Of a stretch of 64,000 bases of DNA, positions 27,654 to 34,830 are shown piece after piece. Below the pieces are notes generated by a model, which saw only the letters and a program-made list of their open reading frames with translations, did not search any database and was not told where the DNA came from. The DNA is from Spongiibacter nanhainus (GTDB taxonomy: Bacteria > Pseudomonadota > Gammaproteobacteria > Pseudomonadales > Spongiibacteraceae), in contig NZ_CP066167.1 in NCBI RefSeq assembly GCF_016132545.1, positions 3,966,001-4,030,000 on the forward strand, written 5' to 3'. Within the stretch, counting starts at the first letter, position 1, and the number at the start of each line of letters is the position of its first letter. Position numbers and translations under genes: made by a program.

Positions 27654-28099
27654 CTTTTTGGGTTGAGCTTACGAATATACTCTATGCCAAGATACCTAGG
27701 CTGTACGGTAGAAGAACAAACCCCTATATGCGCATACCCGTTTGTCCCAACAAATACTACATAAGTTTTACCAACCTCAATTGGCACATGACACGATGAA
27801 CTTGGATTTTCGCCTCTAATTTTAATAGATTTAACTGGGCTGCCCTTAAATTGCTCTTCAACTAGCCCAGTTGCTGCCAGAACCACTTCGGTTTCTACTA
27901 CATTGCTCCACTCGCCGGTTTTGTTGTTGAGTCTAGATGCCTTGTAGCTTCTCTCCTCAAGGTGTGCTTCGCAGACCTTAACAAATGCAACAACCTCTGA
28001 TTCCTTGAAGTCTTTATCGAAATCTGGAGGTCCATCACACGAACATGCCAGAGAGTGGATTGAAAAAAGCATGGCTATGAGTGTGAGTATGATCTTCAT
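27605..28099 (-). CDS. Secreted TIMP/NTR-like protein (cassette)
   Basis: The 164-residue product has an N-terminal signal sequence ending near LAC, followed by the TIMP/NTR-type start (CSCDGPPDFDKDFKESEVVAFVKV) and a later SSSCHVP cysteine that could disulfide-bond to it. The mature protein should be periplasmic or secreted. Bacterial relatives are mostly uncharacterised. The last ~15 residues (about SSNKLSKRGAINCAAS) are encoded within the attC site, so they are probably not part of the fold. Confidence 0.7.
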   Translation of the reverse strand: MKIILTLIAMLFSIHSLACSCDGPPDFDKDFKESEVVAFVKVCEAHLEERSYKASRLNNKTGEWSNVVETEVVLAATGLVEEQFKGSPVKSIKIRGENPSSSCHVPIEVGKTYVVFVGTNGYAHIGVCSSTVQPRYLGIEYIRKLNPKSSNKLSKRGAINCAAS

Positions 28100-28108
28100 T
28101 TGTTGTAG

Positions 28109-28171
28109 CTCTAACGCCTGAGTTCAGCGGCGTTTGAGGCGTCAAACGTCCGCTGCAACGATTTGTTAGGC
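28109..28171 (-). repeat. Integron attC site after the HAD cassette
   Basis: A 63-bp site from CTCTAAC to GTTAGGC, close to the classical 59-base element. Its arms (CGCCTGAG... and ...TTGTTAGGC) follow the usual core pattern. The HAD gene stop codon lies in its right-hand core. Confidence 0.82.
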
Positions 28172-28834
28172 GGCAATGGCATCCGATAGCTCGCTGAGGT
28201 TCGAAATGCCCACCACCATACCCACTGCCTTGGATTGTCTGCCAGATCTGTCGATGTGTACGGCCTGGCCGAAACCGGCGTCAAGTGCGGCTAGTGCATC
28301 TTGCTCTAAACGGTCTCCGACATAACATGCGTGAGATGCATCAACCCCGGCGACCTCGCACGCGTAATGAAAGATGGCCGCCTCGGGCTTTGCCACGCTA
28401 GCGTCCTCGGACGTGATGATGTGGGCAAAATACGCCCGAAGCCCTAGCGCTTCAATCTTCTGGTTCTGCTGAGTAATTGATCCGTTAGTGATGACCCCCA
28501 AACCCTTCGATTGAAGCCGCTCAAGGGTCGGAAGAACCTCCGGGAACAGGGCCCAGTTTTGTTCGTAGGCTTTCAGGTAAGTCGAAAATATCTTATCCGC
28601 TTCAGCCTCAGCCAAGTCCGCCTTGAGGGTATCGGAAATGCGGCGGCGGCGTTGCTCTTGAAAAGAAATCTTGCCAGCCAGGTAATCCAACATGTGTCTG
28701 TGACTAGCTTCTTTCCACCTTCCGAAAAATTGATTGTCTGATGCCGGGGCGAACTGCTTAGCGAACTCTTGTAATGCCGCATCTTCAGCACCGGAGTGGT
28801 CCATCAGAGTGTCATCTAGGTCGAAGAAAATCAC
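28166..28834 (-). CDS. HAD-superfamily hydrolase, YjjG/Gph-like (cassette)
   Basis: This 222-residue phosphatase has all HAD motifs: FFDLDDTLMD with the nucleophile and general acid Asp pair (residues 5 and 7), LGVITNGS (motif II), the lysine of SVAKPEAAIFHYA (motif III) and CYVGDRLEQDALAAL (motif IV). It resembles YjjG-type pyrimidine nucleotidases, but the substrate is unknown. GC content is nearer to the chromosome than in other cassettes. The ATG at 28834 is 17 bases inside the cassette. Confidence 0.85.
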   Translation of the reverse strand: MIFFDLDDTLMDHSGAEDAALQEFAKQFAPASDNQFFGRWKEASHRHMLDYLAGKISFQEQRRRRISDTLKADLAEAEADKIFSTYLKAYEQNWALFPEVLPTLERLQSKGLGVITNGSITQQNQKIEALGLRAYFAHIITSEDASVAKPEAAIFHYACEVAGVDASHACYVGDRLEQDALAALDAGFGQAVHIDRSGRQSKAVGMVVGISNLSELSDAIAA

Positions 28835-28850
28835 TGGGCTCGCTTTTGCC

Positions 28851-28988
28851 GCCTAACGCCCTACGCCAGGGGCAGGCAAAATGGAGCGCATTTTTGTGCG
28901 AAACTGAGCAGAGCGAATGCACAAAAAGGCGCGGAGTTTTGGCTGTCCCGCCGCGCCTTTCAGCGGCGACTGCGCGTACTTGTTATAA
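28851..28988 (-). repeat. Integron attC site, long (138 bp)
   Basis: Bounded by GCCTAAC (28851) and GTTATAA (28988) on the plus strand, with a long self-complementary centre (GCGCATTTTTGTGCG and CGCACAAAAAGGCGC-type segments). It is the longest attC in the array. Confidence 0.75.
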
Positions 28989-28995
28989 GGTTTAC

Positions 28996-29337
28996 TCAAA
29001 CACATGTGAATGAGAAAGTTAAGCGGCAGTTTACGGATCGAAGGATTTCATTCACCAATTCGGGAGCCTCCCAGATTTCTGAATCGTTTTCCGTGGTTAA
29101 GGACAAAAAAATATCGCAGTCCTTTAGGGCCACGTTGTGAAGCCGATGAAAATCTACAATTGGCCCTATCACTTCCTCTCGCAGCTCAACCACACCAACA
29201 TTAAACGAGTTATCTTTCCTTTTTCGGCATTCTGCACCAGAAACCCCATTCGACAACTCTGCTGCTTGCGCATCCGTCAGACTTAGGAATCTGAAGGATA
29301 TAGATTCCGAAAATTCGTAGTCCCGGTACTCGCTCAT
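28996..29337 (-). CDS. Unknown cassette protein, 113 residues
   Basis: The product is acidic, without signal or membrane segment. It has an odd mixture of short strands (FRFLSLTDAQAAELSNG, FNVGVVELREEVIGP, DCDIFLSLTTENDSEIWE) but no recognised family. An AAGG within the neighbouring attC end lies near the ATG at 29337 and may be its ribosome site. It lies between two attC sites and is a cassette gene. Confidence 0.6.
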   Translation of the reverse strand: MSEYRDYEFSESISFRFLSLTDAQAAELSNGVSGAECRKRKDNSFNVGVVELREEVIGPIVDFHRLHNVALKDCDIFLSLTTENDSEIWEAPELVNEILRSVNCRLTFSFTCV

Positions 29338-29346
29338 TACGCAACC

Positions 29347-29436
29347 TTATAACGCCGCGGTTTGGGGCGCCGGAGCGCCAGCGAAGGCGTCCCTGCAGCG
29401 CGCTTTTTACGCTGCGACAACACCGCCTTGTTAACT
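29347..29436 (-). repeat. Integron attC site after the first cassette
   Basis: A 90-bp site from TTATAAC (29347) to GTTAACT (29436) with GC-rich pairing arms. The stop codon of the first cassette gene lies in its right core. Confidence 0.75.
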
Positions 29437-29883
29437 TTTTGCCTGAACATGGCTGCCTGACTGATTTTTATACACCTTTTCACTAATGGAAAGGTACAAA
29501 TCTGTGCCTTTGATCCGAATAGCCCTGCGCTGTGCAAGCCATGCCCTGAATTGCTCACCAACTTCAATTTTTGACCAAGGCAAAAATACAGACCTGCGAC
29601 CAAAAAGAAATAGCGGACGCGTGATAAGCACACCATCTGTAAGACAGGACACATCCATAGAATTCCAATAATCTCCTCCTTGCGCCTGCTTGAACGTTGG
29701 TGCAGACCGCCAAAAGAACACCATTTGAATAGAGCTTTTCTCACCCGAATTATCTGGTATTGGATCTCCGTACGATACGATCTGAGACCATAAATGATTA
29801 CGGTACTCCACAATCATTGCGCCCACCCAAAGAAGCGCTACTCCCAAAAATATTAGAATCTCATTCATACGCAAAGTTAACAT
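29431..29883 (-). CDS. Membrane-anchored PH-like protein (first cassette), unknown
   Basis: The 150-residue product has one N-terminal membrane segment (IFLGVALLWVGAMIVEY) and then a soluble domain with the strand pattern SCLTDGVLITRPLFLFGRRSVFLPWSKIEV, like the bacterial PH domains found next to membrane anchors. Function unknown. Starts at 29883 or 29868 are both possible; neither has a good ribosome site. Its closeness to attI means it should be transcribed best of all cassettes if a Pc promoter is present. Confidence 0.6.
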   Translation of the reverse strand: MLTLRMNEILIFLGVALLWVGAMIVEYRNHLWSQIVSYGDPIPDNSGEKSSIQMVFFWRSAPTFKQAQGGDYWNSMDVSCLTDGVLITRPLFLFGRRSVFLPWSKIEVGEQFRAWLAQRRAIRIKGTDLYLSISEKVYKNQSGSHVQAKS

Positions 29884-29884
29884 T

Positions 29885-30007
29885 TTAATACCGAGTCAGC
29901 TCGGTTTCCCATTTCAGAGGACATCTCTCATCCTCTAACTTATTGATTTTAAAATATACTCTCAAAGCGCTCCTAGAAAAAGCGAGACGGCTCGGTTTCC
30001 AGTACAT
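29885..30007 (-). CDS. Candidate 40-residue ORF beside attI
   Basis: A short frame, starting MYWKPSRLAFSRS and ending KWETELTRY, stops one base before the next gene's ATG (TAAAATG), which would couple translation. It has no recognised domain and spans a repeated attI-like motif, so it may be spurious. Listed because the coupling is tight. Confidence 0.3.
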   Translation of the reverse strand: MYWKPSRLAFSRSALRVYFKINKLEDERCPLKWETELTRY

Positions 30008-30042
30008 CGAGTCCCCCTATCTAAGCGCCATATCTCTCTAAC
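29933..30042 (-). other. attI region with duplicated core
   Basis: Just upstream of intI, CTCTAACyTATTGAT occurs twice on the plus strand (29933-29947 and 30036-30050); on the minus strand each reads ATCAATA followed by the GTTAGAG integrase core. A second motif, CTCGGTTTCC (29900-29909 and 29991-30000), is also duplicated. Together these resemble a tandemly copied attI site. The attI site is the preferred entry point for cassettes; which copy is used cannot be told here. Confidence 0.5.
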
Positions 30043-30117
30043 CTATTGATATTCTTTTGGTTCGTTGAGCTTTGTACCTGCAATCCGTGTCATCTTTACC
30101 GACAAACCGAGCCACAT

Positions 30118-30147
30118 TTGCATTTAGCACCCAAAATACTGTATAAA
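30118..30147 (+). promoter_or_regulatory. Promoter of the integrase gene
   Basis: TTGCAT at 30118-30123 and TATAAA at 30142-30147 are separated by 18 bases, a reasonable sigma70 pair. The -10 element lies inside the LexA-like box, so LexA binding would block it. Confidence 0.55.
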
Positions 30148-30154
30148 TAACCAG
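30139..30154 (+). promoter_or_regulatory. LexA (SOS) box upstream of intI
   Basis: CTGTATAAATAACCAG matches the gammaproteobacterial LexA consensus (CTGTATATATATACAG) at 13 of 16 positions, with both CTG and CAG ends intact. It overlaps the -10 element. SOS control of integron integrases is established in Vibrio and class 1 integrons; this site predicts the same here. Confidence 0.82.
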
Positions 30155-30177
30155 CATTCTGTGGCAAGGAGCGCCCA

Positions 30178-31143
30178 ATGTCTGACAGTCCATTTCTAAG
30201 AAAAATCAGTAGCGAAATGCGCCTCCGGGGCTATAGCCTAAAAACGGAAAAGACCTATTTGTTGTGGATTCGTCGCTTTATTAATTTCAATCATAAGCGT
30301 CACCCAGAGCAATGTGGCGCGCAAGAAGTTAAAGCGTTTCTAACCTGGCTGGCAACAGAACGCCATGTGTCGGCGAATACCCAAAAAACGGCTCTGAATG
30401 CTTTGGCCTTCCTGTATCACAAGGTACTTGATCAGGAGCTCGGGCCTCTGGGGTTTTCCTTGGCAACGAAGCAACGCACTCTTCCAACGGTACTATCGGT
30501 GTCAGAGGTAGCTCAAATTCTCAGTGCAATGAGTGGTAGCAAGAAGATGATTGTGCAGCTTATGTATGGAAGTGGGTTGCGGGTTTCTGAAGCATTGAGG
30601 CTGCGTGTTCAAGATGTTGATTTGGATCGCCTATCCCTTTCAATCAGAGATAGCAAGGGGAACAAGGATCGCGTAACTCTCCTAGGCGCATCTTTACGTG
30701 CCGAGCTGGAACTATCTATAGCAAACGCGATAAGGCAACAGCAAGAAGACAATGAAAGCGGTGTAGGCTGCTCGATGCCCGTAAGCTTAGGCAGGAAATA
30801 CCCGAATGCATTTCGTTCTCCCAGTTGGGCTTTTATCTTCCCTTCAACGACACTATGTCATCATCCGGTTACTGGCGAGCTCTGCCGCCACCATTTACAT
30901 GAGACAGTCGTACGGAAAGCACTACGTCGCGCCTGTAAAGAAGCGGGCGTAGTAACCAAACGCGTAAATTGCCACACTTTTAGGCACTCGTTTGCAACAC
31001 ATATGCTGGCTTCAGGAACCGATATTAGAACTGTGCAGGAGCTACTTGGGCACAACGATATTTCAACGACACAGATCTATACCCACGTTATCGGCCAGCA
31101 TTACGCGGGAACAGTTAGCCCTTTGGATCGTTTACAGTGTTAA
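30178..31143 (+). CDS. intI: Integron integrase IntI (tyrosine recombinase)
   Basis: This 321-residue tyrosine recombinase catalyses cassette capture and exchange at attI and attC. The catalytic set is complete: R135 in GSGLRVSEAL, H266-x2-R269 in CHTFRHSF, H292 in ELLGHND and Y301 in TTQIYTHV. The extra patch between the arginine and histidine boxes (SPSWAFIFPST, residues 214-224) is the IntI-specific feature that separates it from XerC/D. It has an AAGGAG ribosome site, lies next to attI, and faces away from the cassettes: the standard integron layout. Together with the attC sites this makes a working-looking chromosomal integron. Confidence 0.95.
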   Translation: MSDSPFLRKISSEMRLRGYSLKTEKTYLLWIRRFINFNHKRHPEQCGAQEVKAFLTWLATERHVSANTQKTALNALAFLYHKVLDQELGPLGFSLATKQRTLPTVLSVSEVAQILSAMSGSKKMIVQLMYGSGLRVSEALRLRVQDVDLDRLSLSIRDSKGNKDRVTLLGASLRAELELSIANAIRQQQEDNESGVGCSMPVSLGRKYPNAFRSPSWAFIFPSTTLCHHPVTGELCRHHLHETVVRKALRRACKEAGVVTKRVNCHTFRHSFATHMLASGTDIRTVQELLGHNDISTTQIYTHVIGQHYAGTVSPLDRLQC

Positions 31144-31471
31144 AAATAACGCTTGATTGGCCGGTAAATTAGAAGCTACCTCGGTTAATTCGTAATTGGG
31201 AGGGGCTGAGCGCCTGCATTGCCTAACGAATTACGGTCAAACACCCAAACCAGTATGACCGTCCGCTAATGACCAACAGCCGCCGCCAAAACCGACCAAG
31301 CCTCAGTCTGCTCTTGTCGCAAAGCGGGCATTGACAGTAATCCAGACACCTTCTGATTTCACTCGCTATTGGGTTTAGAGTGAATTCCAACCCTATTTTG
31401 CAAATAGCCCAATTAAGTGGCGACTGACAGACAGACAGACAGACAGACAGACAACCAAAAGGATAACAACA
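31144..31471. other. Intergenic region after intI
   Basis: These 328 bases between intI and the next gene hold no convincing gene. A TTGACA at 31331-31336 with a weak TGATTT 17 bases later may be a promoter. A 7-bp hairpin (TTCACTC / GAGTGAA, 31358-31384) and the (GACA)7 repeat at 31426-31453 lie between that promoter and the next start codon. Confidence 0.45.
31426..31453 (+). repeat. Tetranucleotide repeat (GACA)7
   Basis: Seven tandem GACA units lie 18 bases before the ATG of a membrane protein gene, between a possible promoter and the ribosome site. Repeats of this kind change length by replication slippage and often cause phase variation. Confidence 0.95.
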
Positions 31472-31918
31472 ATGAACAAACTGGGCTTCAGCAGCCATGT
31501 CATGGTAGTGGTGCTGGTCAGTGTCTGGGTGAATGCCTCGGAAGTATTTCGCTATTTTGCGATTGTGATGCCGGAGACCCGAGAATTTCTGCACATGGTG
31601 CCCGATATCGCGCCCATGGATCTCACGGTATTTTTGATCTGGGGGCTATGGGATACCCTGCTGACCACCATGATCGTGGTGATGTACTGGCTGGTGGCCC
31701 AACATCGCGGCCACTCATTTAGCAGTGCCAGTATCGCCGGGCTGGCGTCCTGGGCCTTTTTCTTTGTGCTGTTCTGGGTCGGTATGATCAATATGTCGCT
31801 GACATCGGTGCAGCTAGCGCTCATCGCCTTGCCACTGGCACTGCTGGAAACCGTGGTGGCTTCGGGTATAGCCTGCCTGCTTTACCGCGCTATCGACAGG
31901 CACCGGCAGGCAAACTAA
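31472..31918 (+). CDS. Membrane protein of unknown function downstream of a (GACA)7 repeat
   Basis: The 148-residue product has four hydrophobic segments (around residues 8-25, 48-70, 90-112 and 118-140) and no recognised family. The ATG at 31472 has AAGGA 8 bases upstream. The upstream (GACA)7 lies in the leader; a GTG at 31417 opens a frame through the repeat that is out of phase now but would join this gene in phase with six or nine units. That makes a contingency-type gene possible but unproven. Confidence 0.7.
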   Translation: MNKLGFSSHVMVVVLVSVWVNASEVFRYFAIVMPETREFLHMVPDIAPMDLTVFLIWGLWDTLLTTMIVVMYWLVAQHRGHSFSSASIAGLASWAFFFVLFWVGMINMSLTSVQLALIALPLALLETVVASGIACLLYRAIDRHRQAN

Positions 31919-31983
31919 GCAAGCAGCAGCGTTAATTGTGGACTATAGTGATAGGCTCACAATAACAACGGAGTACACCCGCC

Positions 31984-32241
31984 ATGACCCTCAGCCAACA
32001 GGTTCTGGACGAAATCCGCTTGCTTGCCCTGTTTAATCCCGGCAGCGCCCGTGAGGGCATCAAAGTTCATCACGACGCCGACCCCGATATGATCGCCGCC
32101 TGCCAGCGCTTGTTCGACAAAGGCCTGATTACACAGCGCGACGGTGGCTATCTCACTGACGCCGGCCTGGAGCTGGAGCGCCATATCGACGCGGTAACCA
32201 CCGTGCTTAATAGTGATATCCGCAGCACCCAGACTGCCTAG
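31984..32241 (+). CDS. TIGR02647-like small conserved protein
   Basis: The 85-residue protein (MTLSQQVLDEIRLLALFNPG, KGLITQRDGGYLTDAGLELERH) resembles a family of short gammaproteobacterial proteins of unknown role, with a winged-helix-like C-terminal half. It may bind nucleic acid, but this is inference. It lies between the membrane protein and the flagellin with its own start. Confidence 0.7.
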   Translation: MTLSQQVLDEIRLLALFNPGSAREGIKVHHDADPDMIAACQRLFDKGLITQRDGGYLTDAGLELERHIDAVTTVLNSDIRSTQTA

Positions 32242-32307
32242 CGAAGCTCTGCATACGTATTCTCCCCTATATCGACTGCGGCTTTACGCAGTCGATACCA
32301 AAATGGC

Positions 32308-32335
32308 TAAAGCTCAAGCCTGCGACTGCCGATAG
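32308..32335 (+). promoter_or_regulatory. Sigma28 (FliA)-type promoter of the flagellin gene
   Basis: TAAAGCTC at 32308-32315 and GCCGATAG at 32328-32335 closely match the FliA consensus TAAAGTTT and GCCGATAA, with a 12-base spacer (11 is usual). The ATG follows about 33 bases later. This predicts late-flagellar, FliA-dependent expression. Confidence 0.7.
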
Positions 32336-32367
32336 CCACATACCATAACCAGCACTCCGTTTTTGGT

Positions 32368-34104
32368 ATGAGCCTGAGTATCAATACCAATGTGTCGGCG
32401 CTATTTAGCGCTCGCACTCTCGCGTCCAGTTCTTCAAGCCTGGCCCAGGCCCAGCAACGCCTGTCCACTGGCCTGAGGATAAACAGCGCCAAGGATGATG
32501 CGGCCGGCCTGGCCATTAGCGAGCGCTTTACGACCCAGATTCGCGGCCTCAACCAGGCGGTGCGCAACGCCAACGATGGCGTCTCTATGCTGCAGGTCGC
32601 CGATGGTGCACTGTCGTCGATGGAAGAATCCCTGCAGCGTATTCGCAGTCTGGCGGTACAGGCCGCCAACTCCTCCATGAGCCAGAGCGACCGGGAGGCA
32701 CTGCAAAGTGAGGTCGATCAGCTCCGAGACGAGCTGGACCGGGTGGGCAGCCAAACCCGCTTCAACGGTGAGCGGCTGTTTGCCAACAACAGTGAGTCGG
32801 TGTTGGGGGACAGCGAGCAACTGGCGGTGGTAGACGGGTTGCGCAGTGGTTGGTTGTCGCAGTCGGAGGCGATGATCCGCAATTATTTCGGTCTGGAGGC
32901 CGACGGCGCCGATATTGATATTGAGTTTACGACCTTTACCGATGGTGCCGGCGGTATCGCCGCCCAGGTGGTCGGCGCCATTCCCGGCAGCTATTCGGGC
33001 AAGGCCACCAATGTCACCCTACAAATCGATATGGCGGATTTCACTCCGCCCAATCTCCCCGACGGCGGCAGCGCGCCGTTTTATAACGACCGAATCATTG
33101 CCCACGAAATGGTTCACGCAGTGATGTACCGCAGTATGAATATCGCCTCCATGTTTGATCCCGCCGCAGACCAAACCTGGTTTATGGAGGGCGCCGCCGA
33201 GTTTATACACGGTGCCGACGAGCGACTGGCCAGCTCGGTCAGTGGCACCGGCGCTGCCGGCCTGGCCACCCTCGCCGGCAACTTTGGCAGCGGCGGCAGT
33301 AGCTGGGGCGGCACCACCGATGAATACGCCACCGCCTACGCCGCGGTGCGCTTTCTCCACGATGAAATCAAAAGCCTGGGCGGTAGCGGCATTAAAGACG
33401 TGATGACCTATCTGGCCGCCAACCAGGACGAAGGCTTAGATGAGGCGATCGCCGCTGCCACCCAGAATACCTATGCCTCGGCGGATGCCTTTACCACCGC
33501 CTTTGCAGGCAGTGCTCAAGCCTATATTCAAAGCATGGCTGACGACGGTCTGCTGAGTGACGCCGACACCGGCGCCATAGGCGGGTTTAATGCCGATGGG
33601 GGCAGCGTGCGCACAGCGGAGACGGTGGTGGCCAATTACGCCGACCGCAGTGGCGAGGACCAGCTGGCCGGCTTTAGAGAAAATTGGGAAACGGTCGACA
33701 CCGTCGCGGGCAACACCAACGACGCCACCTTCCAGGTCGGCGCCAACGTTGGCGAGACTGTCATGCTGAGCTTGGGGTCGATGAATGCCGAGGCGCTGGA
33801 TATGGCCTCACTGGACTTGGTGAACAACTACAACCAGACCATTTTCAAGGTCGATCGGGCACTGGAGTATGTCTCCCAGCAGCGCGGCAACGTGGGCGCC
33901 CAGTTAAACCGCTTTAACTCCACCATTACCAATCTGCAGACCAATGCCGAGTCACTCACCGCCAGTCGCGGGCGCATCGTGGATGCCGACTACGCCGCAG
34001 AGTCCGCCAAGCTGGTGCGCTCACAAATTATGCAGCAAGCCGCCACCGCGATGACCGCCCAGGCCAACAGCCAGCCATCGCTGGTATTGGCCCTGCTGCA
34101 GTAA
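32368..34104 (+). CDS. Flagellin with central zinc metalloprotease domain (flagellinolysin type)
   Basis: The 578-residue protein has flagellin D0/D1 ends: [35 protein letters not shown] and FNGERLF at the N-terminus, and [22 protein letters not shown] at the C-terminus. Between residues about 140 and 470 the usual variable D2/D3 region is replaced by a gluzincin-like domain: H246-E-M-V-H250 (zinc ligands and base) and W271FMEGAAEF with the likely third ligand E274. Such proteins, named flagellinolysins, are known to build filaments bearing active protease. A FliA promoter lies upstream. No other flagellar gene is in the window, so ordinary flagellin is presumably encoded elsewhere. Confidence 0.9.
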   Translation: MSLSINTNVSALFSARTLASSSSSLAQAQQRLSTGLRINSAKDDAAGLAISERFTTQIRGLNQAVRNANDGVSMLQVADGALSSMEESLQRIRSLAVQAANSSMSQSDREALQSEVDQLRDELDRVGSQTRFNGERLFANNSESVLGDSEQLAVVDGLRSGWLSQSEAMIRNYFGLEADGADIDIEFTTFTDGAGGIAAQVVGAIPGSYSGKATNVTLQIDMADFTPPNLPDGGSAPFYNDRIIAHEMVHAVMYRSMNIASMFDPAADQTWFMEGAAEFIHGADERLASSVSGTGAAGLATLAGNFGSGGSSWGGTTDEYATAYAAVRFLHDEIKSLGGSGIKDVMTYLAANQDEGLDEAIAAATQNTYASADAFTTAFAGSAQAYIQSMADDGLLSDADTGAIGGFNADGGSVRTAETVVANYADRSGEDQLAGFRENWETVDTVAGNTNDATFQVGANVGETVMLSLGSMNAEALDMASLDLVNNYNQTIFKVDRALEYVSQQRGNVGAQLNRFNSTITNLQTNAESLTASRGRIVDADYAAESAKLVRSQIMQQAATAMTAQANSQPSLVLALLQ

Positions 34105-34140
34105 CGCCGCAGTGGCAACGCAGTTAGGACATCGGGCCCA

Positions 34141-34830
34141 CTAGACCACCACCCCAAACAAGCGACCCACCACAGCGGACAAACCCATTGCCAAAGCCCC
34201 CCAAACCAAGACCCGCAAGCCACCGCGCCAGGGCGAAGCGCCGCCGGCAATGGCAGCGGCCACACCCAGCATCACCAACAGCAACAGGCACACTGCCGAC
34301 ACCGCCACAATGATTTGAGAAAGGGGCACTAGGGCAGTCACGAGTAAAGGCACACCGGCACCGATGGTAAACATCGCCGCCGATGACAGGGCCGCCACCA
34401 AGGGTTGGGCCCGGGATACATCAGTAATGCCAATTTCATCCCGGGCGTGGGCTTCCAGGGCGTCATGGTCCATAAGCTGGCGGGCCACCTCGTCAGCCAG
34501 CTTGGGCTCGAGCCCCCGCTGCCGATAGATAGACGCCAGCTCCTGGGTCTCCCACTCGCGATTGTGTTTCAGCGAGCGCCGCTCCAACGCCAGGTCAGCC
34601 TGCTCCACGTCCGCTTGCGAACTGACCGAGACATATTCCCCCGCCGCCATCGACAGGGCACCCGCCACCAGGCCGGCAACGCCGGCCAACAAAATCGCCT
34701 CCCGGGAGCTGTCCGCCGCCGACACCCCGATAATCAAACTGGCGGTAGAGACAATGCCGTCGTTAGCGCCCAGTACCGCCGCCCGCAGCCAACCACTGCG
34801 TTGGGATTTGTGGCTGTGGTGTTCGCTCAT
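34141..34830 (-). CDS. VIT1/CCC1-family Fe/Mn transporter
   Basis: This 229-residue protein has the VIT family pattern: LGANDGIVSTASLIIGV in the first membrane segment, GALSMAAGEYVSVSSQAD, then a cytoplasmic helical region rich in acidic residues (metal binding), and three C-terminal membrane segments. VIT proteins export or sequester ferrous iron or manganese. Its start overlaps the hexR-like gene's stop (ATGA), so translation is coupled to that regulator. Confidence 0.86.
   Translation of the reverse strand: MSEHHSHKSQRSGWLRAAVLGANDGIVSTASLIIGVSAADSSREAILLAGVAGLVAGALSMAAGEYVSVSSQADVEQADLALERRSLKHNREWETQELASIYRQRGLEPKLADEVARQLMDHDALEAHARDEIGITDVSRAQPLVAALSSAAMFTIGAGVPLLVTALVPLSQIIVAVSAVCLLLLVMLGVAAAIAGGASPWRGGLRVLVWGALAMGLSAVVGRLFGVVV

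Noticed and set aside
29337-29813. 158-codon alternate frame in the first cassette
   Set aside because: It overlaps the better frame at 29431-29883 and crosses the attC site; no domain.
31426-31453. CRISPR array
   Set aside because: The repeat unit is only four bases without spacers; attC sites in the window are also not CRISPR repeats.
31417-31722. Frame through the (GACA)7 repeat read as an independent gene
   Set aside because: It lacks a ribosome site and overlaps the membrane protein in another phase; kept only as a possible phase-variation product.
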